NCBI GenBank assembly: GCA_016794665.1
Contig: JAEUHB010000306.1
Coordinates: forward strand, 1-32,874
DNA: 32,874 nt
Source of the DNA: Opitutaceae bacterium
GTDB taxonomy: Bacteria > Verrucomicrobiota > Verrucomicrobiia > Opitutales > Opitutaceae
Direction: 5' to 3'
In this document: positions 1-8,620 of the stretch, piece after piece
Numbering within the stretch: position 1 is the stretch's first letter
Layout of the letters: each line of letters starts with the position of its first letter
Program-made: the position numbers and the translations under genes
The notes under the pieces: generated by a model
What the model saw: the letters and a program-made list of their open reading frames with translations, nothing else
Told to the model about the DNA's origin: nothing
Database searches by the model: none

Positions 1-320
1 GCGGCGGCGCCAAGTCCGCGGTGTGGCGCCAGATCATGGCCGATGTCTTCGGCGTGCCGGTCGTCGGCATGGTGGAGGACGAAGGCGCGGCGCTCGGCGG
101 CGCGTTGCAGGCGGCGTGGTGCGTCGCGCGCCGCGACGGCAAGCGCGCCGCGAAGATCTCCGATTTCACCGACGGCGTCGTGGCCCTCAACGAGGCGACG
201 CGCTGCCAGCCGAGGAAGGAAAATGTCGCGCGCTACCGCGAGCTGCAGGCCGTGCAGGATGAGCTGAGCACGGCGCTGCGCGGGGTGTTTGCGAAGCACC
301 GCGGATTGGCGAAAGCGTAG
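1..320 (+). CDS. xylB: Xylulokinase, C-terminal fragment (gene cut by window start)
   Basis: Only the last ~105 residues are present; the frame is open to the window edge (first full codon at base 3) and stops with TAG at 318-320. The visible protein begins GGAKSAVWRQIMADVFGVPV, the conserved C-terminal FGGY-kinase segment of xylulokinases that lines the nucleotide site, followed by the EDEGAALGGALQAAW helix typical of XylB. The enzyme phosphorylates D-xylulose with ATP to give xylulose 5-phosphate in the cytoplasm. The remaining kinase domains and any xylose isomerase partner would lie upstream of the window. It converges on the AsmA-like gene, with two hairpin repeats in between. Another FGGY kinase cannot be fully excluded from the tail alone. 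Confidence 0.85.
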   Translation, partial: GGAKSAVWRQIMADVFGVPVVGMVEDEGAALGGALQAAWCVARRDGKRAAKISDFTDGVVALNEATRCQPRKENVARYRELQAVQDELSTALRGVFAKHRGLAKA

Positions 321-325
321 AAAAT

Positions 326-349
326 CCCGGCTCTCACGAGCCGGGCTAC
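326..349 (-). repeat. GTAG-tagged hairpin repeat, copy 1 (REP-like)
   Basis: An 8-bp perfect stem (326-333 with 338-345) and a 4-nt loop (334-337), followed by CTAC at 346-349. Read on the minus strand it is GTAG, stem, loop GTGA, stem. It lies between convergent genes, so it may also act as a bidirectional terminator, but no T-run follows. Copy 2 sits 16 bp away in inverted orientation. Confidence 0.75.
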
Positions 350-364
350 GGAGGGCCGGATCCA

Positions 365-388
365 GTAGCCCGCTTCGTGAGAAGCGGG
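365..388 (+). repeat. GTAG-tagged hairpin repeat, copy 2 (REP-like)
   Basis: GTAG at 365-368, then an 8-bp perfect stem (369-376 with 381-388) and loop GTGA (377-380). It is the inverted partner of the hairpin at 326-349. The two copies are identical in loop and tag and differ only at two stem pairs, both of which changed on both sides so that pairing is kept. Confidence 0.75.
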
Positions 389-404
389 ACACTTGCGCTA
401 CCCG

Positions 405-3400
405 CTACTTCTTCCGCTTGAACAAACCGTCCAGCACGGACGAGCCGCCGCTCTGGATCGCGGAGGCGCCGTCCGAGATGGCGGCGGTGGCGATCATTTT
501 CCACAGCTCGCTGGAGTCCGGCTTGGTCGGGGTGCCGCGGACGGTGAAGGGCTGCCGCACCATCGCGTAGCCCTTGGGATCGGTCTCGGAGCCCAGCACG
601 CGGGCCGCGCGGAGCAGGCCGCCGACGGCGCCCTTGGCGCCCATGTTGATCTCGACGGCCATCTGTTGGTCCTGAATCGGCGTGCCCGCCGCGTGGAGGA
701 TCTGGCCCTTGCCCGTGAGGCGCACGACGGACGAGGTGAACTCCAGCGCGTTGAGCCGGATGTGGAGGTCGCTGCCGCGCTCGACGCTCATCTTGAAATC
801 GTCGATTTGGATTTCCCCGAGGGCCTTGGCGAGATCGACGGTTGTTTCGGCAGCCGCCGATGCCTGAGGCGGAGGAGTCTTGCCCAGCGCGTTGAAAATG
901 CCGACCGCGACACTGGCTGCAGTAGAGACGCCGCCTACTACCTTGCCGGCGGTGCTCGATTTGCTCAGCGCGCGCAGCACGCCCTTTGATCCGGTAACGT
1001 CAAATTTGCCCGTCGCGCCGTCCGCGAGCGAGTCAACGGTCGCGGCGGTGCCGGCGACGGTGCCTTTGACGGTGACCTTCGTTTCCATCGAGGGCTCGTC
1101 CTTCGGATTCGCGGCCCGCAGGAACGCGCCGACATCGAAGCCCGTCACGTCCACCGTGCCGGCCATCGTGTAGGGCTTGGGCTGCGTGGCGGAGAAGGCG
1201 AGCGAGCCGCCGACCTTGAACGGCGTGCCGTTGAACGCACCGTCGAGGCTGTCGAGCGAGAGCTTGCTGTCGGTGATGATGGCCTTCCCGCGGATCGCGG
1301 AGACGGTGTAGTCCTTGCCGTAGAGCACGCGCTTGAGGTCCACCTCGGCCTGTCCGTTGACGCCTTTCCAGAACGGCTCGGTGTCGCGGGTGGGTTTCGG
1401 TGCGGGGGTGGGCGCGGGCGCCGGGCGGCCGGGGGCGGGCGCGGGAGTCTTCGGGGCCTGGGGCGAGGCCGGGGCCAGCGCGGCGAGCGGCATGAAATCG
1501 TCGACGATGATCTGATCGCCGGTGACTTTTCCGGTGAAGAGAAACGTCCGCCCGTCGGAGGCCTTGCCGAAGGTGCCGTCGACCGTGACATCGGATTTGC
1601 GCGCGGCGCTCGTGAGCGTGAGCGGGAGGACGACGGTGCCGCTGCCGTCGGCCTTCACGTTGGCGCGGAGCGTGAGATCGAGATCGCCGAGCACGCGGTT
1701 GTCCTGCTTGGCGACGAGGTTCTTGGCGGAGAGGGCGAGCTTGGCGTCGGTGGTGTCGGAAAGGCTGACCTCAAACGTCGTCGTGAGCTGACCGCGGGCG
1801 AGCGTGCAATATTCGGCGACGGCGGGCTGCTTCATCAGCGCCACGATGTCGGCCTCGAGGTTGCCCTTGGCCTTGGCGGAGAACTTCGCGCCGAGCGCGG
1901 CCTCGCCGGCGACGGCGAGCGTGGCGAGGGCGGCGTCTCCCTGCTTCACCTCGACCTTGCTGAGGTCGTAGGTGACGGCATTGCCGCGCTTGGTGGCGGA
2001 GAAACTGGCGGCGAGATCAAGCGCCTGTGCGAGCGGCTTGCCGTCGAGCGTCGCGCTCGCGCCGCGCACCGCGAAGGGCGCGGTGGTGGCGACCGTGAGA
2101 TCGTCGGCGGAGCGCATTGTGATTTCGACGGTGGCGCCGGTGAACGTGCCGGAGAGCTTTGACTTGGGCACAAAGGCCTCGCCCCAAGCGAGCGGCACCT
2201 CGCCGAGGCGCACACGCGCGGCGGTGGCGGTGGGCGTGGCGACGGCAAAGGTGAGCGCATTGAGATCCGCGCGCACCGGCTGCAGCAGCTCGATCGAGGA
2301 GAGCAGGGCGCCGCCCTCGCGCGAGACGGTGGAGGTGACCTTGCTGAGCTGGAGATTTTTCCCCTCGAGGCGGCCCTCGATCGCGTTGGCGACGGTGAGC
2401 GGGCCGAGGTCGAGGCCCGCGGGCAGGTAGGGTTTGTGGGCCGCGAGGAGCTTGGCCTGAAGCTGGCCGCTGAACGTGACGACGGGCGCCTTGGCGAGGT
2501 TCGTGACCTCGGTGCTGAACGTGCCGCTCACGGCGTCGCCGGTCGGCATCGTGATGGAGAGGGCGGTGAGCTGCGCGATGACCTTGTCCGCGGCGTAGTC
2601 GAGCGACGGGCGCACCGAGAGCGTCATGCGATCGACGAGGGCTTTTTTCTGCGCGTCGCGGATGGTGACGTTGCGGAGGGTGAGCGGCTCGATCGCGCGG
2701 ATGCGCACGCGGCTGCCGTCGGGCTCGGCCTCGATGGCGGAGACCTCCGAAAGATCGCCGCTCTCGATGGTGAGCCCCTTGAGCCACGGCTGGGCCCACG
2801 CGAGCGGGAGTGCTTGCACGGAGAGGCGCGCGGCCTCGGCCTTGGGATCGGCGAGGGTGAGGCGCTGATCCTTGAGCGCGAAGTTCACCTTCTGGAGCAG
2901 CCCGATTTGTGCGAACTTGCGGCCGTCGGCGGCGGAGACGTCGAGCTCGAGCGCGTCGAGGCGCACGGCCTGATCGGCGAAGGCGCCGTCAAAGCGCGAG
3001 GTGAGCGTCATCGAGCCGAGGGCGGAGAGCTCCGGCGACAGCTTTTCCAGCTTCGAGGCGATGGCCTTGAGCTGGCCGCTGGCGGTGGCGGCGGTGGTGT
3101 CGGGCTTCACGGCAAACTTGCCCGTCCCGTCGGCCGCGATCTCGGGGAGGCCGAGGCCGGAGAAGAGCGCGGCGAGCTGCTCGCTGCGAAGGCCGAGCTC
3201 CCATGTGCCGGCGATCTCGCGGGCGGCGGCGGTCCAGGCGGCGACGACCTTGAGCAAGGGCTCGACGTTTGTGCCGCGGACGAGGCCGAGGTTGACGGAG
3301 TAATTTTCGTCGCCGCCCACCTTGGGCTGCTCGGCGCGGAGGCTCAGGCGGAATTGCTCGGCGGGGATCTTCGGGCCGAGGGCGGCCGCGGTGCCCTCGA

Positions 3401-4070
3401 TCGCGATGAGGTCGATGCGGCGGTCGGGCGTGATGCGGACGGCGAGCGTGCCGGTGGTGCGCAGGGTCTTGAGCGCGGCGCCGACCTTGGAGTCGGCCAG
3501 CTCGACATTCCACTCGAGGTTGCCCTGCTGGCCGGTCTCGATGCGCGCGCCCTTGAGGTTGAAGACGACGGTCTGGTCGTCGGGCAGCAGGGCGCGGCCC
3601 TTGACGTCGACAGTGCCGACGCGGACATCGAGCGCGAGCTGGAGCTGCTTGAGCAGGCCGTCGAAGAGCGTGGGCTTGGCCGCGGGCCCGGAGGCGGGGG
3701 CGCCGGGCGCCGGCTTGCCGCCGGCGGGAGCGGGCTGGACCTTGCGCAGATCAACGACGAGGTCCTCGACGGAGACGCTGTCGGCATTGACGCGGCGGCT
3801 CGTGAGGAAATCCCACGCGGAGTATTTCGCGTTCACGCCCTTGGCGGTGACGACCATGCCGTCCTGCTCGAACTGGAAGTCGTTCACCTCCGCGGCGGAA
3901 AAGCCGGCGCTGACACGCGAGACCTCGACTTTGGTGCCGGGTTGGCCGGAGGCGGCCTTGCGGACCGCCCAGGTCTGCACGCCGGAGTTGAGCGCGAGCA
4001 CCACCGCGACGACGCCGAGCGCGCAAATGGAGCCGATGACGATGCCGGAGATCTTGAGTTTCTTGTTCAT
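405..4070 (-). CDS. AsmA-like giant membrane-anchored protein
   Basis: The product is 1221 aa from the ATG at 4070 (MNKKLKISGIVIGS...). I prefer this to the 16-residue longer frame from 4118 because the extension has no sequence character and the methionine is directly followed by the anchor. Residues ~5-27 form one hydrophobic helix; the rest is a long periplasmic region of beta-rich repeats with LRLG/SSVVRLTGKG-type strands, as in AsmA/TamB/DUF748 proteins, which are thought to form grooves that carry lipids between membranes. A Pro/Ala-rich linker, encoded around 1385-1470, separates the N-terminal repeats from a C-terminal AsmA-like domain containing the ALSKSSTAGKVVGG segment. The gene follows the M14 peptidase gene on the same strand after 57 bp. 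Its exact role is unknown; the family assignment is moderately sure. Confidence 0.75.
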   Translation of the reverse strand: MNKKLKISGIVIGSICALGVVAVVLALNSGVQTWAVRKAASGQPGTKVEVSRVSAGFSAAEVNDFQFEQDGMVVTAKGVNAKYSAWDFLTSRRVNADSVSVEDLVVDLRKVQPAPAGGKPAPGAPASGPAAKPTLFDGLLKQLQLALDVRVGTVDVKGRALLPDDQTVVFNLKGARIETGQQGNLEWNVELADSKVGAALKTLRTTGTLAVRITPDRRIDLIAIEGTAAALGPKIPAEQFRLSLRAEQPKVGGDENYSVNLGLVRGTNVEPLLKVVAAWTAAAREIAGTWELGLRSEQLAALFSGLGLPEIAADGTGKFAVKPDTTAATASGQLKAIASKLEKLSPELSALGSMTLTSRFDGAFADQAVRLDALELDVSAADGRKFAQIGLLQKVNFALKDQRLTLADPKAEAARLSVQALPLAWAQPWLKGLTIESGDLSEVSAIEAEPDGSRVRIRAIEPLTLRNVTIRDAQKKALVDRMTLSVRPSLDYAADKVIAQLTALSITMPTGDAVSGTFSTEVTNLAKAPVVTFSGQLQAKLLAAHKPYLPAGLDLGPLTVANAIEGRLEGKNLQLSKVTSTVSREGGALLSSIELLQPVRADLNALTFAVATPTATAARVRLGEVPLAWGEAFVPKSKLSGTFTGATVEITMRSADDLTVATTAPFAVRGASATLDGKPLAQALDLAASFSATKRGNAVTYDLSKVEVKQGDAALATLAVAGEAALGAKFSAKAKGNLEADIVALMKQPAVAEYCTLARGQLTTTFEVSLSDTTDAKLALSAKNLVAKQDNRVLGDLDLTLRANVKADGSGTVVLPLTLTSAARKSDVTVDGTFGKASDGRTFLFTGKVTGDQIIVDDFMPLAALAPASPQAPKTPAPAPGRPAPAPTPAPKPTRDTEPFWKGVNGQAEVDLKRVLYGKDYTVSAIRGKAIITDSKLSLDSLDGAFNGTPFKVGGSLAFSATQPKPYTMAGTVDVTGFDVGAFLRAANPKDEPSMETKVTVKGTVAGTAATVDSLADGATGKFDVTGSKGVLRALSKSSTAGKVVGGVSTAASVAVGIFNALGKTPPPQASAAAETTVDLAKALGEIQIDDFKMSVERGSDLHIRLNALEFTSSVVRLTGKGQILHAAGTPIQDQQMAVEINMGAKGAVGGLLRAARVLGSETDPKGYAMVRQPFTVRGTPTKPDSSELWKMIATAAISDGASAIQSGGSSVLDGLFKRKK

Positions 4071-4127
4071 GGCGCAACGGGGACGACCGCAGCATGGTGC
4101 GATGCGCCCGGAGCGCAACCCCCGGGG

Positions 4128-4904
4128 CTAGGCCGATCCGCGTTGCACCGTCGCGGCGACGGCGGTGGCGACGGCGGCCTGCAGCGCGGCGATGCGCTGT
4201 GCGAGCGGCCGCGCCGAAGGTGACTCGATGGTGTAGCCGAGGCGCGCGTGATGGTGGCGCAGAAAAATGGATTCCGGCCAGGTGTCGCGCAGCAGGGGAT
4301 CGGCGATGGGACGGATGATGCCGGGTTCGTCGGTAGGCCGCCCATCGATGATAATCGCAGGCTCGATCGGGCAGATCGGGGAGACGGCTTCCAGCATCGC
4401 GCGCGCCGGGCTGGGCAGGCCGAGGGCGTTGAGTTCGTAGAGGTAGAACCCGGTGGCCTCCCAATCCTCGTGCAGGCAGATCGCCAGATCGGGCGACGGC
4501 TGGCGCTGGAGCCAGGCGACGTGGGCGCGGATTTCCGTCGAGCGCGGTGATTTGAAATCGCGGTTAAGGTCGACGTCTTCGGCGTTGTGCCGTGTTCCAC
4601 GCGCGAGGCCGGCGGGGTTGAGCATAGGGCAGAGCAGCCACACGGCGCGGTCGTCGAACCAGCCGCGCTCCAGCCAGTCGAGCAACGCGAGCGGCGGGGC
4701 GGGCTCGTCGCCGTGGATGCCGGCCGAGAGATAAATGCGCGGCTTCACGCCTGGCGTGCGGCGCGAGAAGGCGAGCAGCGGCACGCCGGCCGCCTCACCG
4801 AAACGTTCGACGCGAAAACCCTGCCCGCGGGCGGCGGCTTCGCAACGCGCCGCGAACTCCGCGGGCGGCGGGAAGGAGTCTTTGACAGGCGCGGCCGAAT
4901 GCAC
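4128..4904 (-). CDS. M14-family zinc carboxypeptidase (MpaA/AGBL-like)
   Basis: The product is 258 aa and starts with GTG at 4904, the only start before the conserved core. The zinc site is visible as H64 and E67 in the GIHGDE motif and H145 in CLHED; E227 in YTIESPS fits the catalytic glutamate. NPAG (96-99) and DLNRDF (112-117) are the substrate-binding segments of M14 enzymes. There is no signal peptide, so it is probably cytoplasmic, as for MpaA, which trims murein peptides during cell-wall recycling. Substrate is inferred only from family resemblance. It is divergent from gltX (62-bp gap) and upstream of the AsmA-like gene, with which it may be co-transcribed. Confidence 0.85.
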   Translation of the reverse strand: MHSAAPVKDSFPPPAEFAARCEAAARGQGFRVERFGEAAGVPLLAFSRRTPGVKPRIYLSAGIHGDEPAPPLALLDWLERGWFDDRAVWLLCPMLNPAGLARGTRHNAEDVDLNRDFKSPRSTEIRAHVAWLQRQPSPDLAICLHEDWEATGFYLYELNALGLPSPARAMLEAVSPICPIEPAIIIDGRPTDEPGIIRPIADPLLRDTWPESIFLRHHHARLGYTIESPSARPLAQRIAALQAAVATAVAATVQRGSA

Positions 4905-4966
4905 GGAATCACGTTTTCCGTTTCGGTGGCTCGCGTCACCGCATTTTCATCGAGCACCCATACTTC

Positions 4967-6361
4967 ATGCCCAACGTCCGCGTCCGCTTTGCCCCCAGTC
5001 CCACCGGTTTTTTTCACATCGGCAGTGCCCGCACGGCGCTGTTCAACTGGCTCTACGCGCGCCACACGGGCGGGACGTTCATCCTGCGCATCGAGGACAC
5101 GGACAAGGAGCGCAACAGCGAGCAGTTCCTGAAGCTGATCTACGACAGCATGACCTGGCTGGGGCTTGACTGGGACGAGGGTCCGAATCCCAACGGCGGG
5201 GGCGAGCGCGGTGCATTCGGTCCCTACCGGCAGAGCCAGCGCGGTGCGATCTACGAGGCCTACAAGCAGAAGCTGCTCGCGAACGGCCGCGCTTACGAGA
5301 AGGACGGCGCGGTGTGGTTCAAGCTGCTCGGCGAGCGCTACAAGATTTTCGACGACCACCGGAAGAAGGAGGTCGAGAAAGTGAAGTGTGAGCCGGTCGT
5401 GATCGACGACCAGATCCGCGGGCGCGTCGAGCGCATGGAGGACGAGGACTTCGTCATCTTCCGGTCGGACGGGAATCCCGTTTTCCATTTCGTGAACGTC
5501 GTCGACGACATCGAGATGAAGGTCACGCACATCATCCGCGGCGAAGATCATCTCTCGAACACGAGCAAGCACGTGCGACTCTACGAAGGCTTCGGTGCGA
5601 CCGCGCCGATCTTCGCGCACATCCCGCTGATTCTAAAATCGCCGGAGATGGGGCAGGGCAAGATGAGCAAGCGCGACAAGGGTGCGCTCATCGAGGAATA
5701 CCAGCAGCGGCACTTCTTGCCCGAGGCGCTGGTGAACTACCTCTCGCTCCTCGGCTGGAACCCCGGCGACGACCGCGAGAAAATGCCGATCGCGGAAATC
5801 GTGCGGCTGTTCGACCTTCCGGCGGTGAACCAGTCGAATGCGAAGTTCGACGGTAAGAAGCTGGCGCATCTCAACATGACCTACCTGCTGGAGCAGCCGG
5901 CGGAGAAGTTCGTGGCGCTGGCGCGGGCGTTTTTCACGACGCAGCCCGACGGCGCCGGGGCGATGGCGAATGAAAGCTACTTCCGCGAGGTGATGCTGCT
6001 CGCGCAGCCGAAGATTAAATCGGTGGACGAGCTGGCGGCCTACACGGGGTATTTTTTCACGGAGGAGTTCGGCATCGACGCGAAGGTGAAGGAAAAGGTC
6101 TTGGCCAAGGGCGACCCCAAGGCCCGCCTTGCTGAGGTCGTCGCGGCGCTGCCGGCAATGGATTTCTCGAATGACGCCGCCATCGAGGCCGCGATCAAGA
6201 CGCTCGCTGAAAGCAAAGGGCTGGGATTTGGCGACTATCAGGCGGTGACACGCCTCGCGGTCACTGGGACGAATGCCGGCCCGAGCATCACGGCGATTTT
6301 CCGGGTGCTCGGACGGGAGCGCGTGGCGGCGCGGATTGGCCGGTTTCTCGCGGGGGCGTAG
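4967..6361 (+). CDS. gltX: Glutamate--tRNA ligase
   Basis: The product is 464 aa, normal for bacterial GluRS. It is a class I aminoacyl-tRNA synthetase that charges tRNA-Glu in the cytoplasm. The N-terminus [11 protein letters not shown] is followed by the HIGH-type motif HIGS (residues 17-20), the editing-free catalytic Rossmann fold, the KMSKR loop at residues 232-236, and a C-terminal helical anticodon-binding region. The ATG at 4967 immediately precedes the conserved start, but no Shine-Dalgarno sequence is visible before it. Whether it is the discriminating form or also charges tRNA-Gln cannot be read here. The HAD phosphatase gene follows within 15 bp, suggesting co-transcription. Confidence 0.97.
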   Translation: MPNVRVRFAPSPTGFFHIGSARTALFNWLYARHTGGTFILRIEDTDKERNSEQFLKLIYDSMTWLGLDWDEGPNPNGGGERGAFGPYRQSQRGAIYEAYKQKLLANGRAYEKDGAVWFKLLGERYKIFDDHRKKEVEKVKCEPVVIDDQIRGRVERMEDEDFVIFRSDGNPVFHFVNVVDDIEMKVTHIIRGEDHLSNTSKHVRLYEGFGATAPIFAHIPLILKSPEMGQGKMSKRDKGALIEEYQQRHFLPEALVNYLSLLGWNPGDDREKMPIAEIVRLFDLPAVNQSNAKFDGKKLAHLNMTYLLEQPAEKFVALARAFFTTQPDGAGAMANESYFREVMLLAQPKIKSVDELAAYTGYFFTEEFGIDAKVKEKVLAKGDPKARLAEVVAALPAMDFSNDAAIEAAIKTLAESKGLGFGDYQAVTRLAVTGTNAGPSITAIFRVLGRERVAARIGRFLAGA

Positions 6362-6376
6362 CGAGTGGCTTCTGCC

Positions 6377-7018
6377 ATGCAACAGCTCGCGTTCTTGGGG
6401 ATGCTCCTCCTCGCGGGCTGCGCCGCGGGCACGCGCGAACCGGCGAATCTCTTCCCCCACAAGCAGGAGTTGCACGCCTACGTGCAGAGCGGCGCCTACG
6501 GGCGCGGCATCGCGGCGGTGGCGTCAGATGCGCAGGCTTGGGTGGCGCAGCGGGCGGCGGCCGGCGGGGTAAAGCTTACGGTGGTGTTTGACCTCGATGA
6601 GACGCTGCTGGACAACCGGGCCTACCTTTTGCGGATGGATTTTGGCTACGTGCCGCCCGAGTGGGACCGCTGGGTGGAGGAAGCTCGAGCGCCGGCACAC
6701 GAGCCGGTGAAGGCGGTTTATCTCACCGCCCGCAAAGCGGGCGTGGATGTGGTGTTCCTGACCGGCCGGCGGGAGGCCGGCCGTGCCGCGACGGAACGCA
6801 ATCTGCGCGTGATCGGCTGCGCCGACTTCGCGTTGCTAATCTGCAAGCCGGACGAGGACCGGCGCAGCGCGGTCGAGTTCAAGACCGCGGCTCGCCGGCG
6901 GCTCGCGGCCGAAGGTCGCACGATCATTGCGAGCCTCGGGGATCAAATGAGCGATCTGGCGGGCGGTTTTGCGGAGCGGACGTTCAAGTTGCCCAATCCT
7001 TTCTATCTGGTCGATTGA
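6377..7018 (+). CDS. HAD-family acid phosphatase lipoprotein (class B / e(P4)-like)
   Basis: The product is 213 aa from ATG 6377; a GTG at 6365 in the same frame would add four residues. The N-terminus is a hydrophobic stretch ending in a lipobox, LAGC, with C15 as the lipid-modified residue, so the enzyme should be anchored to a membrane facing the periplasm. HAD motifs are complete: DLDET with nucleophile D72 and D74, T129 in FLTGR, K157 in ICKPDED, and D189/D193 in LGDQMSD. This order matches the subfamily IIIB phosphatases (HAD acid phosphatase, e(P4)), which release phosphate from nucleotides or sugar phosphates. Substrate is not determinable. It follows gltX almost directly, although the functional link is unclear. 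Confidence 0.88.
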   Translation: MQQLAFLGMLLLAGCAAGTREPANLFPHKQELHAYVQSGAYGRGIAAVASDAQAWVAQRAAAGGVKLTVVFDLDETLLDNRAYLLRMDFGYVPPEWDRWVEEARAPAHEPVKAVYLTARKAGVDVVFLTGRREAGRAATERNLRVIGCADFALLICKPDEDRRSAVEFKTAARRRLAAEGRTIIASLGDQMSDLAGGFAERTFKLPNPFYLVD

Positions 7019-7021
7019 GCT

Positions 7022-7056
7022 AAAAAAAAAGCCACGCGAGCGCGGGCTCGCGTGGC
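7022..7056 (-). terminator. Rho-independent terminator of the coiled-coil gene
   Basis: A perfect 10-bp stem (7031-7040 with 7047-7056), 6-nt loop, and nine A's at 7022-7030 on the plus strand, which become a U-run after the hairpin in minus-strand RNA. It lies 28 bp beyond the stop of the minus-strand gene ending at 7084. It also abuts the stop of the phosphatase gene and may stop that transcript too, less efficiently. Confidence 0.9.
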
Positions 7057-7083
7057 GGTTAGTGAGTGAGGGAGGCTGGTTGA

Positions 7084-7950
7084 TCAGGGCGTGGCCGTGG
7101 ACTTCGGGCGGGTGGGCGCCACGTGGGTCACGGTGGCGGCGACAACGGGAGCCTGTTGGTGAAGCTCGCTGAGTCGGCCCTCGATTTCCTTCATGCGGGA
7201 GACGAGTTGCTCCTCGATCTTCTTGCGGTCGCTGCTGGTGACGATGCTGAGGCTGGCGGCATCGCGCACGACGTTGGCCGGCAGCGTGAGGAGGCGGGTG
7301 ATGAGGCCCTGGTCCTTGAAGGAGCTGAGGTAGAGCGCGGTGATCTCGTGGGAGAGCTTCATCGCGTCCTGTGCGGCGGCCTGCGTGCGCTGGAGGTTGT
7401 TGTTCAGCTGCTGATTCTTGGCGATCTCGGAGGTGAGGACGTTGCTGACCTGATCGGAGATGCGGTTGCTGTAGGCGACGATGGCCTCGCGGGTGAGGTT
7501 CTGGTCCTTCGACATTTCGCCGAGGATGGGCTGGATGCGTTCGGCGAGGCGGCCCGAGACGCGGTCAACCTGCTCGTTCTGCTGCTTCTCGGCCTCCTCC
7601 GCGGACTTCGGGAGGGGATTGTAGGGCTGGACCTTCTTGGCGATGGCCTCGGCGAGGGCGTCCATGCGCTCGGTGTTGAGCTTCTGGACCTCCTCGTCGG
7701 AGCGGAACATGTCGGCCTCACGCTTGGCTATGGCGTCGCGGAGCAGCTTGTTGGTGGATTCGATCGACTTGCGGTTTTCCTCGGATGCGGCGCGGAGGGC
7801 GTCGTTGGAGTCGCGCAGGGGCGCGATTTCAGCCTGCTGCTTGGCGGCCATCTCCGAGACCGTCTGCTGGTGCAGCCAGAAGGCACCGGCGATGACGAGC
7901 AACGCGGTGAGAATTACGGCAGGAATCTGCTCTTTGAATTTTTGTAGCAT
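7084..7950 (-). CDS. Membrane-anchored coiled-coil protein of unknown function
   Basis: The product is 288 aa from the ATG at 7950 (MLQKFKEQIPAVILTALLVI). This start is chosen because the transmembrane helix at ~9-27 follows directly; a longer frame from 8028 adds 26 residues without such character. After the helix, residues ~30-240 are rich in Glu, Gln, Lys, Arg and Ala with heptad spacing, as in a long coiled coil facing the periplasm. The C-terminus is a Pro/Thr/Val-rich tail. There are no catalytic motifs and I do not recognise a named family. It is monocistronic: an own terminator lies downstream and the small gene at 8082 is divergent. Confidence 0.75.
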   Translation of the reverse strand: MLQKFKEQIPAVILTALLVIAGAFWLHQQTVSEMAAKQQAEIAPLRDSNDALRAASEENRKSIESTNKLLRDAIAKREADMFRSDEEVQKLNTERMDALAEAIAKKVQPYNPLPKSAEEAEKQQNEQVDRVSGRLAERIQPILGEMSKDQNLTREAIVAYSNRISDQVSNVLTSEIAKNQQLNNNLQRTQAAAQDAMKLSHEITALYLSSFKDQGLITRLLTLPANVVRDAASLSIVTSSDRKKIEEQLVSRMKEIEGRLSELHQQAPVVAATVTHVAPTRPKSTATP

Positions 7951-8081
7951 GGGAGGGAAGGGCTGACGTTTGTCTGTCGTGTGTGGAGTGTTCGCTAGTT
8001 GTGGCTGACGGAAAGCTGCAATGCCCAAGATGACCGGGCATTTGCCGTTGTGTTCCGAACCTTGCGCGGCACGGTAGCGAC

Positions 8082-8399
8082 ATGAGTCTCAACCGGTGTG
8101 AGCAGCGGGTGTTCGACTATTTGCAGCGGCATCAGGACGAAAGACACCACTGGCAGGGAAAGTTTCAGCGGATCGCGCGGGAGGCTGGAGATGAGCGAGT
8201 TGCGGTGGATATTGTGGAACCGCAGCTGTGGGATTACTATTTGGAGCGCGGTTCGGTGGTGAAGTCCTTTCGCGAAGCAGTGGCGATAGAGGGGGCGGCG
8301 CGCACGAGCATGAAAAATCTCGCGGAGCTTCTGATGCGGCTTTGGATCCAACCACAGCCGAGGAAAAAGTCATCGGACGCAACGCGCGACGGCGGATGA
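8082..8399 (+). CDS. Small hypothetical protein, 105 aa
   Basis: The frame starts with ATG at 8082 and encodes MSLNRCEQRVFDYL..., a soluble, charged, probably helical protein without signal or membrane segment. The middle is rich in Glu, Arg and Trp/Tyr and the end is a basic, low-complexity tail. I recognise no domain. Reasons to take it as real are the ATG start, the lack of any competing gene on either strand, its position divergent from the coiled-coil gene, and the strong plus-strand terminator 140 bp downstream. The last ~15 residues look poorly constrained. Confidence 0.6.
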   Translation: MSLNRCEQRVFDYLQRHQDERHHWQGKFQRIAREAGDERVAVDIVEPQLWDYYLERGSVVKSFREAVAIEGAARTSMKNLAELLMRLWIQPQPRKKSSDATRDGG

Positions 8400-8536
8400 C
8401 CGGGGTCGGCAGCAATGGGCGCCGAGAAAAATGCGCGGACGATTGGAACTTTCGCGCAAGATGTGTTTCCTAAGACTTCACAATGAATTTTCCCATCCGC
8501 CTAGCGGTTGGGAATTGGGGTAAGTAAGAAAGCAAT

Positions 8537-8576
8537 GGGCGGACCGCTTAGGGGTAGGCGGTCCGCCCTCTTTTTT
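8537..8576 (+). terminator. Strong rho-independent terminator
   Basis: A perfect 11-bp stem (8537-8547 with 8558-8568), 10-nt loop, then TCTTTTTT at 8569-8576. It points in the plus direction and would end the transcript of the small gene at 8082-8399. It lies 45 bp past the end of the minus-strand cysI, and an A-rich stretch on its other side could make it bidirectional. The rest of 8400-8620 holds nothing else I can identify. Confidence 0.88.
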
Positions 8577-8620
8577 CCCAAGACTAGAGACCAACGAGCC
8601 GCGTATTCGGCGCGCCGCGA

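Noticed and set aside
326..388. Simple bidirectional terminator between xylB and the AsmA-like gene
   Set aside because: The hairpins could help termination, but no T-run follows on either strand. The GTAG tags and further copies elsewhere point to a repeat family.
2436..4223. Long open plus-strand frame (595 codons) opposite the AsmA-like gene
   Set aside because: High GC keeps the antisense frames open. The translation is Gly/Glu/Ala/Arg-rich without domains, while the minus strand encodes a recognisable protein.
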